A DNA stretch of 64,000 nucleotides from Lacisediminimonas profundi (GTDB lineage: Bacteria; Pseudomonadota; Gammaproteobacteria; Burkholderiales; Burkholderiaceae_D): NCBI RefSeq assembly GCF_008831265.1, contig NZ_VTTH01000002.1:744001-808000 (forward strand), in the 5' to 3' direction. A program made the translations under genes and the position numbers. The notes under the pieces are model-generated. The model ran no database searches. It was not told the DNA's origin and saw only the letters and a list, made by a program, of their open reading frames with translations. Below are positions 45,975 to 53,952 of this stretch, one piece after another. Every line of letters begins with the position of its first letter. Positions within the stretch are counted from its first letter, which is position 1.

Positions 45975-46838
45975 ATGGATATTGCCAACTTCCTGATCCA
46001 GCTTCTCAACGGTGTGCAATACGGCCTGCTGCTGTTCATGCTGGCCGCCGGCCTGACGCTGATCTTCGGCATCATGGGGGTGGTCAACCTCGCCCATGGC
46101 AGCTTCTACATGCTGGGCGCCTACCTGGCCTGGTCATTGTCGGGCCTGTTCGGCAACTTCGCCGTGGCCATCCTCGCCGGTGTCGGCCTTTCGATCGTGT
46201 TCGGGCTGCTGCTGGAGCGGCTGCTGTTCCGCCACTTCTATCAGCGCGACCATCTCGACCAGGTTCTGCTGACCTTCGGCCTGATCTACATTTTCGAGGA
46301 AATGCGCTCGATCCTCTGGGGCGACAACGTGCATGGCGTGGCCATTCCGGAGGCGCTGGGCGCATCCATTGCCCTGACCGAGACTCTCAGCTACCCGGTG
46401 TACAGGCTATTCATTTCCGGCGTTTGCATCGCGATGGCGATCGGCCTCTACCTGCTGATCTCGAAAACCCGGCTGGGCATGAAGATCCGGGCCGGCGCGT
46501 TCAACAGCGACATGACCGAATCGCTCGGCGTCAACATCAAGCTGATCCACATGACCGTCTTTGCCCTTGGCATCGGGCTGGCCACCGTGGCTGGCATGAT
46601 CGCCGCACCAGTTTCCAGCGTGTTCCCGAACATGGGCTCGCATGTGCTGATCATGTGCTTCGTGGTGGTGGTCATCGGCGGGATCGGCTCGGTGCGCGGC
46701 GCGCTGATCGCGGCCATGCTGGTGGGACTGGTCGACACCTTCGGGAAAGTGCTGCTGCCCTCCATGGCGGGCATGCTGATCTACATGCTGATGGCGGCGG
46801 TGCTGCTGTGGAAGCCGGAAGGCCTGTTCAAGCACTGA
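45975..46838 (+). CDS. ABC transporter permease, LivH type
   Basis: A 287-residue inner-membrane permease: MDIANFLIQLLNGVQYGLLL, GIMGVVNLAHGSFYMLGAYL and VVVIGGIGSVRGALIAAMLVG, the segment that contacts the ATPase. The ATG at 45975 is chosen as the first that gives the family start. Works with the proteins encoded at 46945, 47936 and 48807. Confidence 0.9.
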   Translation: MDIANFLIQLLNGVQYGLLLFMLAAGLTLIFGIMGVVNLAHGSFYMLGAYLAWSLSGLFGNFAVAILAGVGLSIVFGLLLERLLFRHFYQRDHLDQVLLTFGLIYIFEEMRSILWGDNVHGVAIPEALGASIALTETLSYPVYRLFISGVCIAMAIGLYLLISKTRLGMKIRAGAFNSDMTESLGVNIKLIHMTVFALGIGLATVAGMIAAPVSSVFPNMGSHVLIMCFVVVVIGGIGSVRGALIAAMLVGLVDTFGKVLLPSMAGMLIYMLMAAVLLWKPEGLFKH

Positions 46839-46944
46839 TGGCGGCCCGGCCGCCAGCGAAATCCGGAACAAACCCGGAACAAACCCTAAACAACACCCGA
46901 AACCACACCACTACGGCCACTCACCCCAACCGAAAAGTCAACGC

Positions 46945-47943
46945 ATGAGTTCATCCAAAGCCAATCTCGAGGTCCTGCCCCGCGGCCTGCAATTCGCCCT
47001 GTTGTTGGCAGCCGTGCTGCTGGCCGTCTTCCCCTTTGTGGGCGCCGACTTCTACCTGCAGGTGGTCACGCGCATGATGATCCTGGCGATCCTTGCCATG
47101 AGCCTGGACCTGCTGCAAGGCGTGGCCGGCATGGTGTCGCTCGGCCATGCCGCGTATTTCGGCATCGCAGGCTATGCGCTTGCCTTCCTGATGCCGCCGG
47201 GCGAGCCGGCCAGCCTGTGGTGGACGCTGCCGGCGGCAATGCTGGGCTCGGCACTGGCGGCGCTGGTGATCGGATTTTTCGTGGTGCGCACACGCGGTAT
47301 CTATTTCATCATGGTGACGATGGCCTTCGCCCAGATGGTCTTCTACCTGTTCTTTGACAACAAGCCCTTGGGCGGGTCGGATGGCATCTACATCAACTTC
47401 AAGCCGGCGGCGGGCCTGTTCGACCTCGAAGACAAGAAGGTCTTCTACTTCTTTACGCTGGCCTGCCTGGCCGCGACCTACTTCCTGTTGCGCCGCCTGC
47501 TGTTCAGTCCGTTTGGCCGGGCGCTGGCCGGCATACGCGTGAACGAGCATCGCATGCGTTCGATGGGCTTTTCCACCTTCGGCTACAAGCTGACCGCATT
47601 CACGCTGGCCGGCGCGCTGGCCGGCCTTGCCGGCTACCTGTGGGGAGCCTTGTCCGGTTATGTGAATCCGGAGCTGATGGGCTTCCACATGAGCGCCCAC
47701 GCGTTGATGATGGTGATCCTCGGGGGCATGGGAAATTTCGCAGGCGCGATCCTCGGTGCATTCTCGTTTGAATATGTGCTGCACATGTTCAAGGACCTGG
47801 ACAAGATCGGCAGTTTCGACGCCGGCAAGCACTGGCAACTGTGGATGGGTATTTTCATTGTGATCGTCGTGGTGATTGCGCCGCGCGGTCTGCTGGGCCT
47901 GATGGAGGGATTCATGCGCAAGAAGGAGAGCGGCGATGAATGA
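46945..47943 (+). CDS. ABC transporter permease, LivM type
   Basis: A 332-residue permease with MILAILAMSLDLLQGVAGMV, SLGHAAYFGIAGYALAFL and VILGGMGNFAGAILGAFSFE. Second membrane subunit of the importer. Its stop overlaps the ATPase start by 8 bases. Confidence 0.9.
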   Translation: MSSSKANLEVLPRGLQFALLLAAVLLAVFPFVGADFYLQVVTRMMILAILAMSLDLLQGVAGMVSLGHAAYFGIAGYALAFLMPPGEPASLWWTLPAAMLGSALAALVIGFFVVRTRGIYFIMVTMAFAQMVFYLFFDNKPLGGSDGIYINFKPAAGLFDLEDKKVFYFFTLACLAATYFLLRRLLFSPFGRALAGIRVNEHRMRSMGFSTFGYKLTAFTLAGALAGLAGYLWGALSGYVNPELMGFHMSAHALMMVILGGMGNFAGAILGAFSFEYVLHMFKDLDKIGSFDAGKHWQLWMGIFIVIVVVIAPRGLLGLMEGFMRKKESGDE

Positions 47944-48781
47944 GGCATTGATGCCCATCGGCCAGTTGCTGCACCCCGCCCCAGCGCAGCTTGCGCAACA
48001 GGCGCCGGCCCGCGTGGCGGAACAATCGGTCCTGCTGTGCGCCAGCAACCTGACCCGGCAGTTCGGCGGACTCAAGGCGGTCAACGATGTATCAATCAAC
48101 CTTTGGCGCGACCGCATACACGCGGTCATCGGGCCCAATGGCGCCGGCAAGTCGACCCTGACCAACCTGCTGTCCGGCGACCTGCAACCAAGCTCGGGCC
48201 GTGTGGTCCTTGCCGGCCAGGATGTCACCGGCTGGGCGCCTGAAAAAATTTCCCACGCCGGCCTGGGCCGCAGCTACCAGAAGACCAATATCTTCCTGCC
48301 CTTCACGGTCTGGGACAACGTGCTGCTGGCGGCCCTGTCCCGCGATCCGCAACAGCCGTGGAATCCCGTGCACTGGTTTCGCAAGGCGGCGCAATCGAAG
48401 ACCGCGGTCGAACTCGCCGGCCGCGCAATCGAACTGGCCGGCCTGAAAGACCGGCGTCACTCGATTGCCGGCGCCGCCAGCCACGGCGAACAGCGCCAGC
48501 TGGAAATTGCCATGACCCTGGCCACCGGCCCGCAAGTGCTGTTGCTGGACGAGCCGCTGGCCGGCATGGGCACATCAGAGGCAGAGCGGATGCTGGAGCT
48601 GCTGCTGGAACTGAAGAAAGGCCACGCCATGTTCCTGGTGGAACATGACATCGACGCGATATTCGCCCTGGCCGATCACCTTACCGTGCTGGTCGACGGG
48701 CAGGTGCTGGCCAGCGGCGTGCCGGCGGACATCCGCTCCAACCCCGAGGTGCAGGCGGCCTACCTGGGCGAGGCCTACTGA
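47936..48781 (+). CDS. ABC transporter ATPase, LivG type
   Basis: A 281-residue ATPase. Walker A GPNGAGKST, signature region ASHGEQRQLEIAMTL (a variant of LSGGQ), Walker B VLLLDEPLAGM and switch His in VEHDID. About 35 extra residues precede the ATPase fold. One of two ATPases of the importer. Confidence 0.9.
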   Translation: MNEALMPIGQLLHPAPAQLAQQAPARVAEQSVLLCASNLTRQFGGLKAVNDVSINLWRDRIHAVIGPNGAGKSTLTNLLSGDLQPSSGRVVLAGQDVTGWAPEKISHAGLGRSYQKTNIFLPFTVWDNVLLAALSRDPQQPWNPVHWFRKAAQSKTAVELAGRAIELAGLKDRRHSIAGAASHGEQRQLEIAMTLATGPQVLLLDEPLAGMGTSEAERMLELLLELKKGHAMFLVEHDIDAIFALADHLTVLVDGQVLASGVPADIRSNPEVQAAYLGEAY

Positions 48782-48806
48782 ATTGGCGCAGTGCAGGAGA
48801 CATGAA

Positions 48807-49529
48807 ATGAAGACCACTGGCGAAGAATTGATTGCGGTCACCGGATTGAACACCTACTACGGCGCCAGCCACATCCTGCGTGGCGTCGATTTCTCGGTCC
48901 GCCGCGGTGAGACGATCGGGCTGATGGGGCGCAACGGCATGGGCAAGAGCACCCTGCTCAAGAGCATCATGGGACTGGTCAAGCCGCGCTCGGGAACCGT
49001 GCGCGTGATGGAGCGCCCGATGACGGGCCGGTCTCCCTATGAAATTGCGCGGCTGGGCGTGGCCTACGTGCCCGAAGGACGGGGTATTTTCGGCAACCTG
49101 AGCGTAAGCGAAAACCTGAGGATGTCGGCCCGCGCGGGCACCCGTGGCCAGCGTGACTGGACCTACGAGCGGGTGATGGAGACCTTCCCGCGCCTGAAGC
49201 AGCGCTTGCGGCACGGCGGCCAGCAACTCTCCGGCGGCGAGCAGCAGATGCTTACAATCGGCCGCGCACTGATGACCAATCCGGACGTGCTGATCCTGGA
49301 CGAGGCGACCGAGGGCCTGGCGCCGCTGATCGCGCGTGAAATCTGGCGCATCTGCAGCCTGATCCGCGAGACCGGCATCAGCAGCATCATCGTCGACAAG
49401 AACTGGAAGCAGGTGACGCGGATCACCGATCGCAATGTCATCCTCGTCAGGGGCGAGGTGGTATTCGCGGGCTCCTCCCAGGCGCTGGAGGACAAGCCGG
49501 AGCTGCTGGCACAGCATTTGGGGGTTTGA
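48807..49529 (+). CDS. ABC transporter ATPase, LivF type
   Basis: A 240-residue ATPase: Walker A GRNGMGKST, signature LSGGEQQMLTIGRAL, Walker B LILDEATEGLAP. The ATG at 48807 follows AGGAGA (48795-48800). Switch His is replaced: the segment reads IIVDKNWKQV, where LivF proteins often have VEQN. Last gene of the 13-gene operon. Confidence 0.88.
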   Translation: MKTTGEELIAVTGLNTYYGASHILRGVDFSVRRGETIGLMGRNGMGKSTLLKSIMGLVKPRSGTVRVMERPMTGRSPYEIARLGVAYVPEGRGIFGNLSVSENLRMSARAGTRGQRDWTYERVMETFPRLKQRLRHGGQQLSGGEQQMLTIGRALMTNPDVLILDEATEGLAPLIAREIWRICSLIRETGISSIIVDKNWKQVTRITDRNVILVRGEVVFAGSSQALEDKPELLAQHLGV

Positions 49530-49886
49530 GCGCGAACATTTGTTGCCGCCGACACTCCGATTGCAGCACCAGCAGACTGGCGTTTTGGTTCCAATCGGAT
49601 ATTGGGCAGCTCGTGCATGGACAGTTCCAGCAAGGCCAGGACTGAGCCGCCGCCTTGCTCGCGCTGGACGAGGCAGATGCGGCGCTTCAGACGGGTTATA
49701 CAAAAGGCAGGCACACAAGCCGGTCCAGCAACTCCCGCCGCCCGACACGGCGCACTCCGCCATGTTGGTACAGAGCGGCCGGCGTCGAACAGGCTGCACG
49801 GCGGGTAACAAAGCGAGAAAAAGCGGCTCGATCAGAAAAAGCAAAGCCGCAAGTGATTGGTTCACTGCGGCCTTCTTTGATTTGAC
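49530..49886. other. Gap after the Liv operon; no gene recognised
   Basis: No frame in this stretch looks like a known protein. A minus-strand frame reaching 49714 is open but mostly overlaps livF antisense. The 3' end holds the displaced terminator of tRNA-Ser (49841-49875). Confidence 0.5.
49841..49875 (-). terminator. Displaced original terminator of tRNA-Ser
   Basis: A stem of GCCGC-A-AGTG against CACT-GCGGC around a 7-base loop. On the minus strand it is followed by TTTGCTTTTTC. It lies 12 bases beyond the left 46-bp tRNA fragment, exactly where the terminator of the tRNA would have stood before the island inserted. Confidence 0.65.
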
Positions 49887-49932
49887 TGGCGGAGAGACGG
49901 GGATTCGAACCCCGGATAGGCTATGAACCTAT
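49887..49932 (-). repeat. Left attachment copy: 46-bp duplicate of the tRNA-Ser 3' end
   Basis: Identical over 46 bases to 54605-54650, which is the 3' half of the intact tRNA-Ser(GGA) gene including CCA. Identity ends sharply at 49932/54650. It marks the left junction (attL or attR) of the island. Confidence 0.92.
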
Positions 49933-50060
49933 CTAGCCTGGCCCACTTCTTCCCTTATGTTTCAAGAGGATAGAAAGCATGTGCTGCGCTATTCGTGGAC
50001 GACGCGCGTGGCTTATTCAAGTCCGGCAACGGAGTGCCTGACCGGACCTATAGCGCTAAA

Positions 50061-50906
50061 TCAGGACTGCTGCTTCGACCCATCCGAGTGCTCCGACCAA
50101 AGACGATTCAGTTCTGGTTTGCGCTTTTCATAGAGGCGTCCCGGGACGATAGGCGCGGCTTCAACGGCCGCATTGTAGTCAGCGAATACAATGATGAGAG
50201 ATGAGATCGGCGATCCTTCCGCCTTTATTCGTTGTAGTCGTTCCACTACTTTCTCTGAGCACTTCTGAGCGCTGCTGAATGAGAGCGCGGTCCCTAACAT
50301 CTCGCCTGACATAAGCAAGACCAGCATCGCGCTTATTGTCCGGGCGATGTTCAAAGCAGGTCCGGCCGATATGAAAGGTAGCAGTAGCAAGGAGGTCAGC
50401 GCTATCGCCAGAAAAATGATCAAGATGCTCCAAGACCTTCGCGCCGCTTGCCCGTGAAGGTCGGCGGTCCAGAATGCGCTCTCTTCGAGCATCTCGGCCA
50501 GCCGCTTATTTTGTTCTGTCGCGCTTGATGCGTAATAGGCCGGGTCTTCCCTTGCTTCGCCTTCTTCAGAAGTTGACGAGAAGCGACTGAGTAGATCGCG
50601 TCGCTGATCCGGTGTGAGTCCCCCTAAGCTTGACGAAACCAAGACGGCCCGTCTCCCCTGATTCGCGCGCGCCTTGACCTCTTCATAGATCGTCTTCTGC
50701 CAAGCATAGACCGCTAACAACAGTAGACCGATGAGGGCGGCAGCGTTCGAGGTCGAGGGCCAGAAGACAGATGCAATAGCAGCGCCTGCGAGAAGCACTT
50801 GTATTTTCCATAAGTTCGACTGATGACTTAATGCCCGGTCAAATTCCGCCCTGACCGCACCATTTAGACGCTGATCGAAAGAGTTTGAGAATGTCATCGT
50901 GTTCAT
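50061..50906 (-). CDS. S-4TM family membrane effector of CBASS
   Basis: A 281-residue protein with four hydrophobic segments (about residues 35-50, 56-70, 160-179, 187-207) split into two hairpins by a soluble linker. Family landmarks are the YYASS...RLAEMLEESAFWT stretch (residues 124-147) and the C-terminal ADYNAAVEAAPIVPGRLYEK then LNRLW. S-4TM proteins are predicted CBASS effectors that damage the inner membrane on sensing a cyclic nucleotide. Its ATG (50906) overlaps the stop of the nucleotidyltransferase (ATGA), giving tight coupling. Confidence 0.85.
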   Translation of the reverse strand: MNTMTFSNSFDQRLNGAVRAEFDRALSHQSNLWKIQVLLAGAAIASVFWPSTSNAAALIGLLLLAVYAWQKTIYEEVKARANQGRRAVLVSSSLGGLTPDQRRDLLSRFSSTSEEGEAREDPAYYASSATEQNKRLAEMLEESAFWTADLHGQAARRSWSILIIFLAIALTSLLLLPFISAGPALNIARTISAMLVLLMSGEMLGTALSFSSAQKCSEKVVERLQRIKAEGSPISSLIIVFADYNAAVEAAPIVPGRLYEKRKPELNRLWSEHSDGSKQQS

Positions 50907-51787
50907 CCTGTGAAGACCGGAAAATTCCAATTAAATATAAGGTCCCACCGCCCAAAAGCTCTTTCATGCTGCCCAGCGATCCTAAAACTGAAAGCTTCGT
51001 CGCTCCAGTCTTTTGCGCGTTGGAGCGCCGTAAGCGCTCCAACTCGTTGAAATGGAGTGGTGCAAGCTGAGATCATAAATCCGTCATTCGGGAATCGCGG
51101 GTCTGGAAAGTCCGCCAATCCATCGTTCAACATGGTGTCAAACAACCTTTTCAAATCTATGTCATACACGATTGTTTGTTCATTGTCCGCGTAAGCCGCG
51201 GCTCGCATCTCAAGGTAGAAAGAGCGAATATCCACATTCCGGTACGCTTTCCAAGCCTTCAGAAATCGAATTAGCGGCTTCACCCTTCCGTTAAGTCGGG
51301 TATCAATCTTCTGAACATACGCGTTGTGAGACTCGGGAGCGCTGAACATCCACCCGCCATTACAGTCGGGCATCTCAAACTGACGGAACCCAAGTACCGT
51401 CGTCCCGGTCGAGAGTACAGGGACAATCTCGGTCATTTCAGCACCGTCAAGTCCGAAGGGAACCTGCACGGCGGGCGAATTTACTCTGATACCGACAGTA
51501 AAAGGGAATCGTTCTCGAAGCGAGGCTGCGATTGCGGCCAGCGTCGCACTCGAATCGGCGTTGAGATTCTCTGGGGGGATGACTGCGAAGTAATCCACAT
51601 CGCTAATCCCTGAGAGATTCGTTCCATTTCCAAACGAACCCGATCGAAAGAATTGAGTCATTCCGAAGCTTCTTTCAAGCTTCAGACGAATCGATTCCCG
51701 ATGACTGGCCGCGATGGCAGCTTCGGCACGAGAAGCTCGCAGTCGATTTAAAAGCTCGTTAAAGGCGGCCTCGACTGTAACTGCCAT
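50903..51787 (-). CDS. CD-NTase (SMODS-type) second-messenger synthetase of CBASS
   Basis: A 294-residue nucleotidyltransferase of the OAS/cGAS-like superfamily. The active site is clear: G50-S51 in RSGSFGNGTN, D63 and D65 in SDVDYF, and third acid E120 in MTEIVPVL, followed by the helical SMODS-associated region. It should make a cyclic oligonucleotide from NTPs during phage infection. Start at 51787 after GAGGTG; the longer frame upstream runs into the hairpin and IS end. No CapV, Cap2/Cap3 or HORMA genes are beside it, so it is a minimal type I CBASS. Confidence 0.87.
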   Translation of the reverse strand: MAVTVEAAFNELLNRLRASRAEAAIAASHRESIRLKLERSFGMTQFFRSGSFGNGTNLSGISDVDYFAVIPPENLNADSSATLAAIAASLRERFPFTVGIRVNSPAVQVPFGLDGAEMTEIVPVLSTGTTVLGFRQFEMPDCNGGWMFSAPESHNAYVQKIDTRLNGRVKPLIRFLKAWKAYRNVDIRSFYLEMRAAAYADNEQTIVYDIDLKRLFDTMLNDGLADFPDPRFPNDGFMISACTTPFQRVGALTALQRAKDWSDEAFSFRIAGQHERAFGRWDLIFNWNFPVFTG

Positions 51788-51826
51788 CAAACACCTCGTT
51801 GAGTTAGGGGATGGTTGGTTGGTGAT

Positions 51827-51917
51827 ATTGTAGATATTTGTGCAAAATAGCACATATCCACGGCCCCCCGCCCCGGCGCCTATCACGCCATAGAGGGCGG
51901 GGGGCCGTGGGTATGTG
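51827..51917 (-). promoter_or_regulatory. CBASS upstream region: -10 box, inverted repeat and long hairpin
   Basis: Upstream of the CD-NTase start (51787) the minus strand has a -10-like TACAAT (51832-51827). Next is an inverted repeat TGTGC-AAAATA-GCACA (51839-51854). Overlapping its far arm is a 23-bp inverted repeat, 51851-51873 with 51895-51917, one mismatch, 21-base loop, very G/C rich. The hairpin could terminate or attenuate transcription entering from the IS, or hold a regulatory RNA structure. Confidence 0.6.
51851..51917. repeat. Long perfect-stem hairpin upstream of CBASS
   Basis: Arms at 51851-51873 and 51895-51917, 23 bp with a single mismatch (a G-T pair in one RNA orientation). 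The loop contains CTAT and ATAG, which can pair as an inner stem. It lies 12 bases from the left end of the IS3 element and 63 bases before the CD-NTase start codon. No family assigned. Confidence 0.85.
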
Positions 51918-51990
51918 CGGGCCACGAAGTGGGCTGCTGCCGGTTTCAAAGACACCCAGTTAATGTGTGAAATGAAACTGGAGGTGGTTC

Positions 51991-52284
51991 ATGGGAACGA
52001 GAAGGCAATTCAGCCGAGAGTTCAAGCTTGAAGCAGTCAAGCTGGTAAAGGAACGAGGTGTGTCGGTGGCGCAAGCTGCCCGTGACCTCGATGTGCACGA
52101 GAACGTGCTGCGCAAATGGGTACGTGAGGCGACTGCGGACCCACAGCAGGCATTCCCTGGCCAGGGCGTAATGAAGCCCGACCAGGCTGAGCTGGAGCGT
52201 TTGAGGAAGGAGAACGCCAAGCTGCGCATGGAGCGTGACCTGTTGAAAAAAGCGGCGGCCTACTTCGCCAGGGAGTCGATGTGA
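51991..52284 (+). CDS. IS3-family transposase OrfA
   Basis: A 97-residue helix-turn-helix protein (RQFSREFKLEAVKLVKERGV, ENVLRKWVREA) with a C-terminal leucine zipper (AELERLRKENAKLRMERDLLKKAA). It binds the terminal repeats. The AAAAAAG run at 52246-52252 is a typical site for -1 frameshifting to make the OrfAB transposase. Confidence 0.92.
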   Translation: MGTRRQFSREFKLEAVKLVKERGVSVAQAARDLDVHENVLRKWVREATADPQQAFPGQGVMKPDQAELERLRKENAKLRMERDLLKKAAAYFARESM

Positions 52285-53138
52285 AGTTCGGCTTCATTGC
52301 GAAACACCGAGGAGCCTGGCCGTTGGCAATGATGTGCGAGGCGCTCGGTGTCTCGCGAAGCGGCTTCTATGCGTGGCTCAGCAGGCCTCGAAGCCAACGT
52401 AGTTTGGACGACGAGGTGCTTGGCAGCCAGGTGCGTCAGAGCTTTCTGGGTAGCGACCGCACCTATGGTGCCCGACGCGTGTGGCATGACGTGCTGGCAC
52501 TGGGCCAACGATGCGGATTGCATCGCATTGAACGGCTCATGCGTGAACAGGCTCTGCGTGCGAGGCCAAGACGTCGGGGCTTGCCGCAGGACCGAGGCCA
52601 GCGTAGCGCTATTGCCGACAACGTATTGGACCGCCAATTCCAGGCAGATGCGCCCAACCAGGAGTGGGTGGCCGACTTCACCTATATTTGGACGGCCGAG
52701 GGATGGCTGTATGCGGCTGCGGTGCTCGACCTGTACTCGCGTCGCATCGTCGGCTGGTCGATGCAGGACAGCATGACCTCGCAACTCGTTGCCGACGCGT
52801 TGATGATGGCGGTGTGGCGCCGAGGCAGGCCGGTCGCATTGCTGCATCACTCCGACCAAGGCAGGCAATACACCAGCGAGCACTTCCAGGAGTTACTCAA
52901 GGAGCAAGGCATCATCTGCAGCATGAGCCGCGCGGGCGAAGTCTGGGACAACTCGGCCATGGAGAGCTTCTTCAGCTCACTGAAGACTGAGCGCACGGCC
53001 AGGAAGGTGTATCGGACCAGGGAGCAGGCTCGTGCCGATGTGTTCGACTACATCGAGCGGTTCTATAATCCAACCCGTCGTCATTCGACGCTCGGCTACG
53101 TCAGTCCGATACAGTTCGAGAAAGCTCAAAAAGCTTAG
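52281..53138 (+). CDS. IS3-family transposase OrfB
   Basis: A 285-residue integrase-core protein with the DDE residues in WVADFTYI, LLHHSDQGRQYTS and NSAMESFFSSLK. Opens at GTG (52281), overlapping the OrfA stop, but is probably made mainly as an OrfAB frameshift product. Frame intact, so the element may be active. Confidence 0.92.
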   Translation: MKFGFIAKHRGAWPLAMMCEALGVSRSGFYAWLSRPRSQRSLDDEVLGSQVRQSFLGSDRTYGARRVWHDVLALGQRCGLHRIERLMREQALRARPRRRGLPQDRGQRSAIADNVLDRQFQADAPNQEWVADFTYIWTAEGWLYAAAVLDLYSRRIVGWSMQDSMTSQLVADALMMAVWRRGRPVALLHHSDQGRQYTSEHFQELLKEQGIICSMSRAGEVWDNSAMESFFSSLKTERTARKVYRTREQARADVFDYIERFYNPTRRHSTLGYVSPIQFEKAQKA

Positions 53139-53673
53139 GTCGGTGTCCACGATATCGGCAGCAGCCCAATTTGAGGTGCTTAGCCGGCAAGGCCCGGTCA
53201 GGATCCTGTTCTAGCAACTCCCCGCCAGCGGCCATGGTGACATAGCCAGTACCTCCATCGAAAGCGATCGCGATCTTGATGACGCCGTACGGAACAGCGA
53301 TAAGCTGCCGGAATACTGTGTCTTCGTAGTCACCCGACCCATAAATGACTCTTACTCGCAGGCGCCCGACTGGTTCGCAGATTACTTGGATTGGAATCTC
53401 GTTTACAAAGTGCTGCAGACACAACGCAGCATCTTTATGAGTGTCCGGAAAAGGCAAAGCCATTTCCGGCACGAAGGTCGCGCCGTCAGCCGGAAATCGG
53501 TTCTTGCTCATCTTTATTCGTGCACTCCACCGCAGAATTCCTGAGAGATTGATCTGTGCTTTGGCAAGCATCGCCAACTGTTTATCGACACTGCATTTAA
53601 AACCTGGAACCCGCTTCCGCTTCCAGCACTTGGCGCTGCAACCAAGTCGGCGAGCTGCCGATGCGACAGTCAT
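53101..53673 (-). pseudogene. Unknown gene truncated by the IS3 element
   Basis: A minus-strand frame starts at 53673 (or at internal ATGs) and runs through 53169 into the right end of the IS, where it picks up about 20 residues encoded by the element (CCRYRGHRPKLFELSRTVSD) before a stop. The native part (about 168 residues) includes FPDTHKDAALCLQHFVNEIP and VIKIAIAFDGGTGYVTMAAG. No family recognised. The 3' part of the gene is not found on the other side of the IS, so it was lost. Confidence 0.55.
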
Positions 53674-53952
53674 TATTTAGAAATCAACGACGGGCGGACC
53701 TCCAATGTATAAGATTTCGTTCTCGCTGGCCAAAGCTGATGGAGGTGGCCAGCCCCTTACGCCGAACTCTCGTTGCAACGCTTACCTGCTTGTCGGCGAG
53801 ATCGTTGTTTAGTACCATCGCTAAAGGGCCGGATCGAGGCCCGGCAGCCCACCTTGCGCACCCGGACGGGACGATCATTTCAATTTTTGAGATTCCTCTT
53901 CTTGCGGAGTCGGTAGTGGGCGCCGGTTTTATCCGCATCAATGGAGATTCTC

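Larger units (their letters stand above)
51930..53168 (+). mobile_element. IS3-family insertion sequence, intact
   Basis: A 1239-bp element with 27-bp imperfect terminal inverted repeats at 51930-51956 and 53142-53168; the outer 13 bases (TGGGCTGCTGCCG) and inner GACACC are identical. It encodes overlapping orfA and orfB with an A6G slippery run (52246-52252). The bases abutting the two ends (GAAG on the left, ATTT on the right) do not match, so no target duplication is visible. Confidence 0.88.

Noticed and set aside
48681-49865. Minus-strand frame opposite livF and the following gap
   Set aside because: Mostly antisense to an unmistakable ABC ATPase. The part outside it shows no protein family.
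49966-50060. Integrase remnant at the left edge of the island
   Set aside because: Reading all frames of this short segment shows no tyrosine-recombinase motif.
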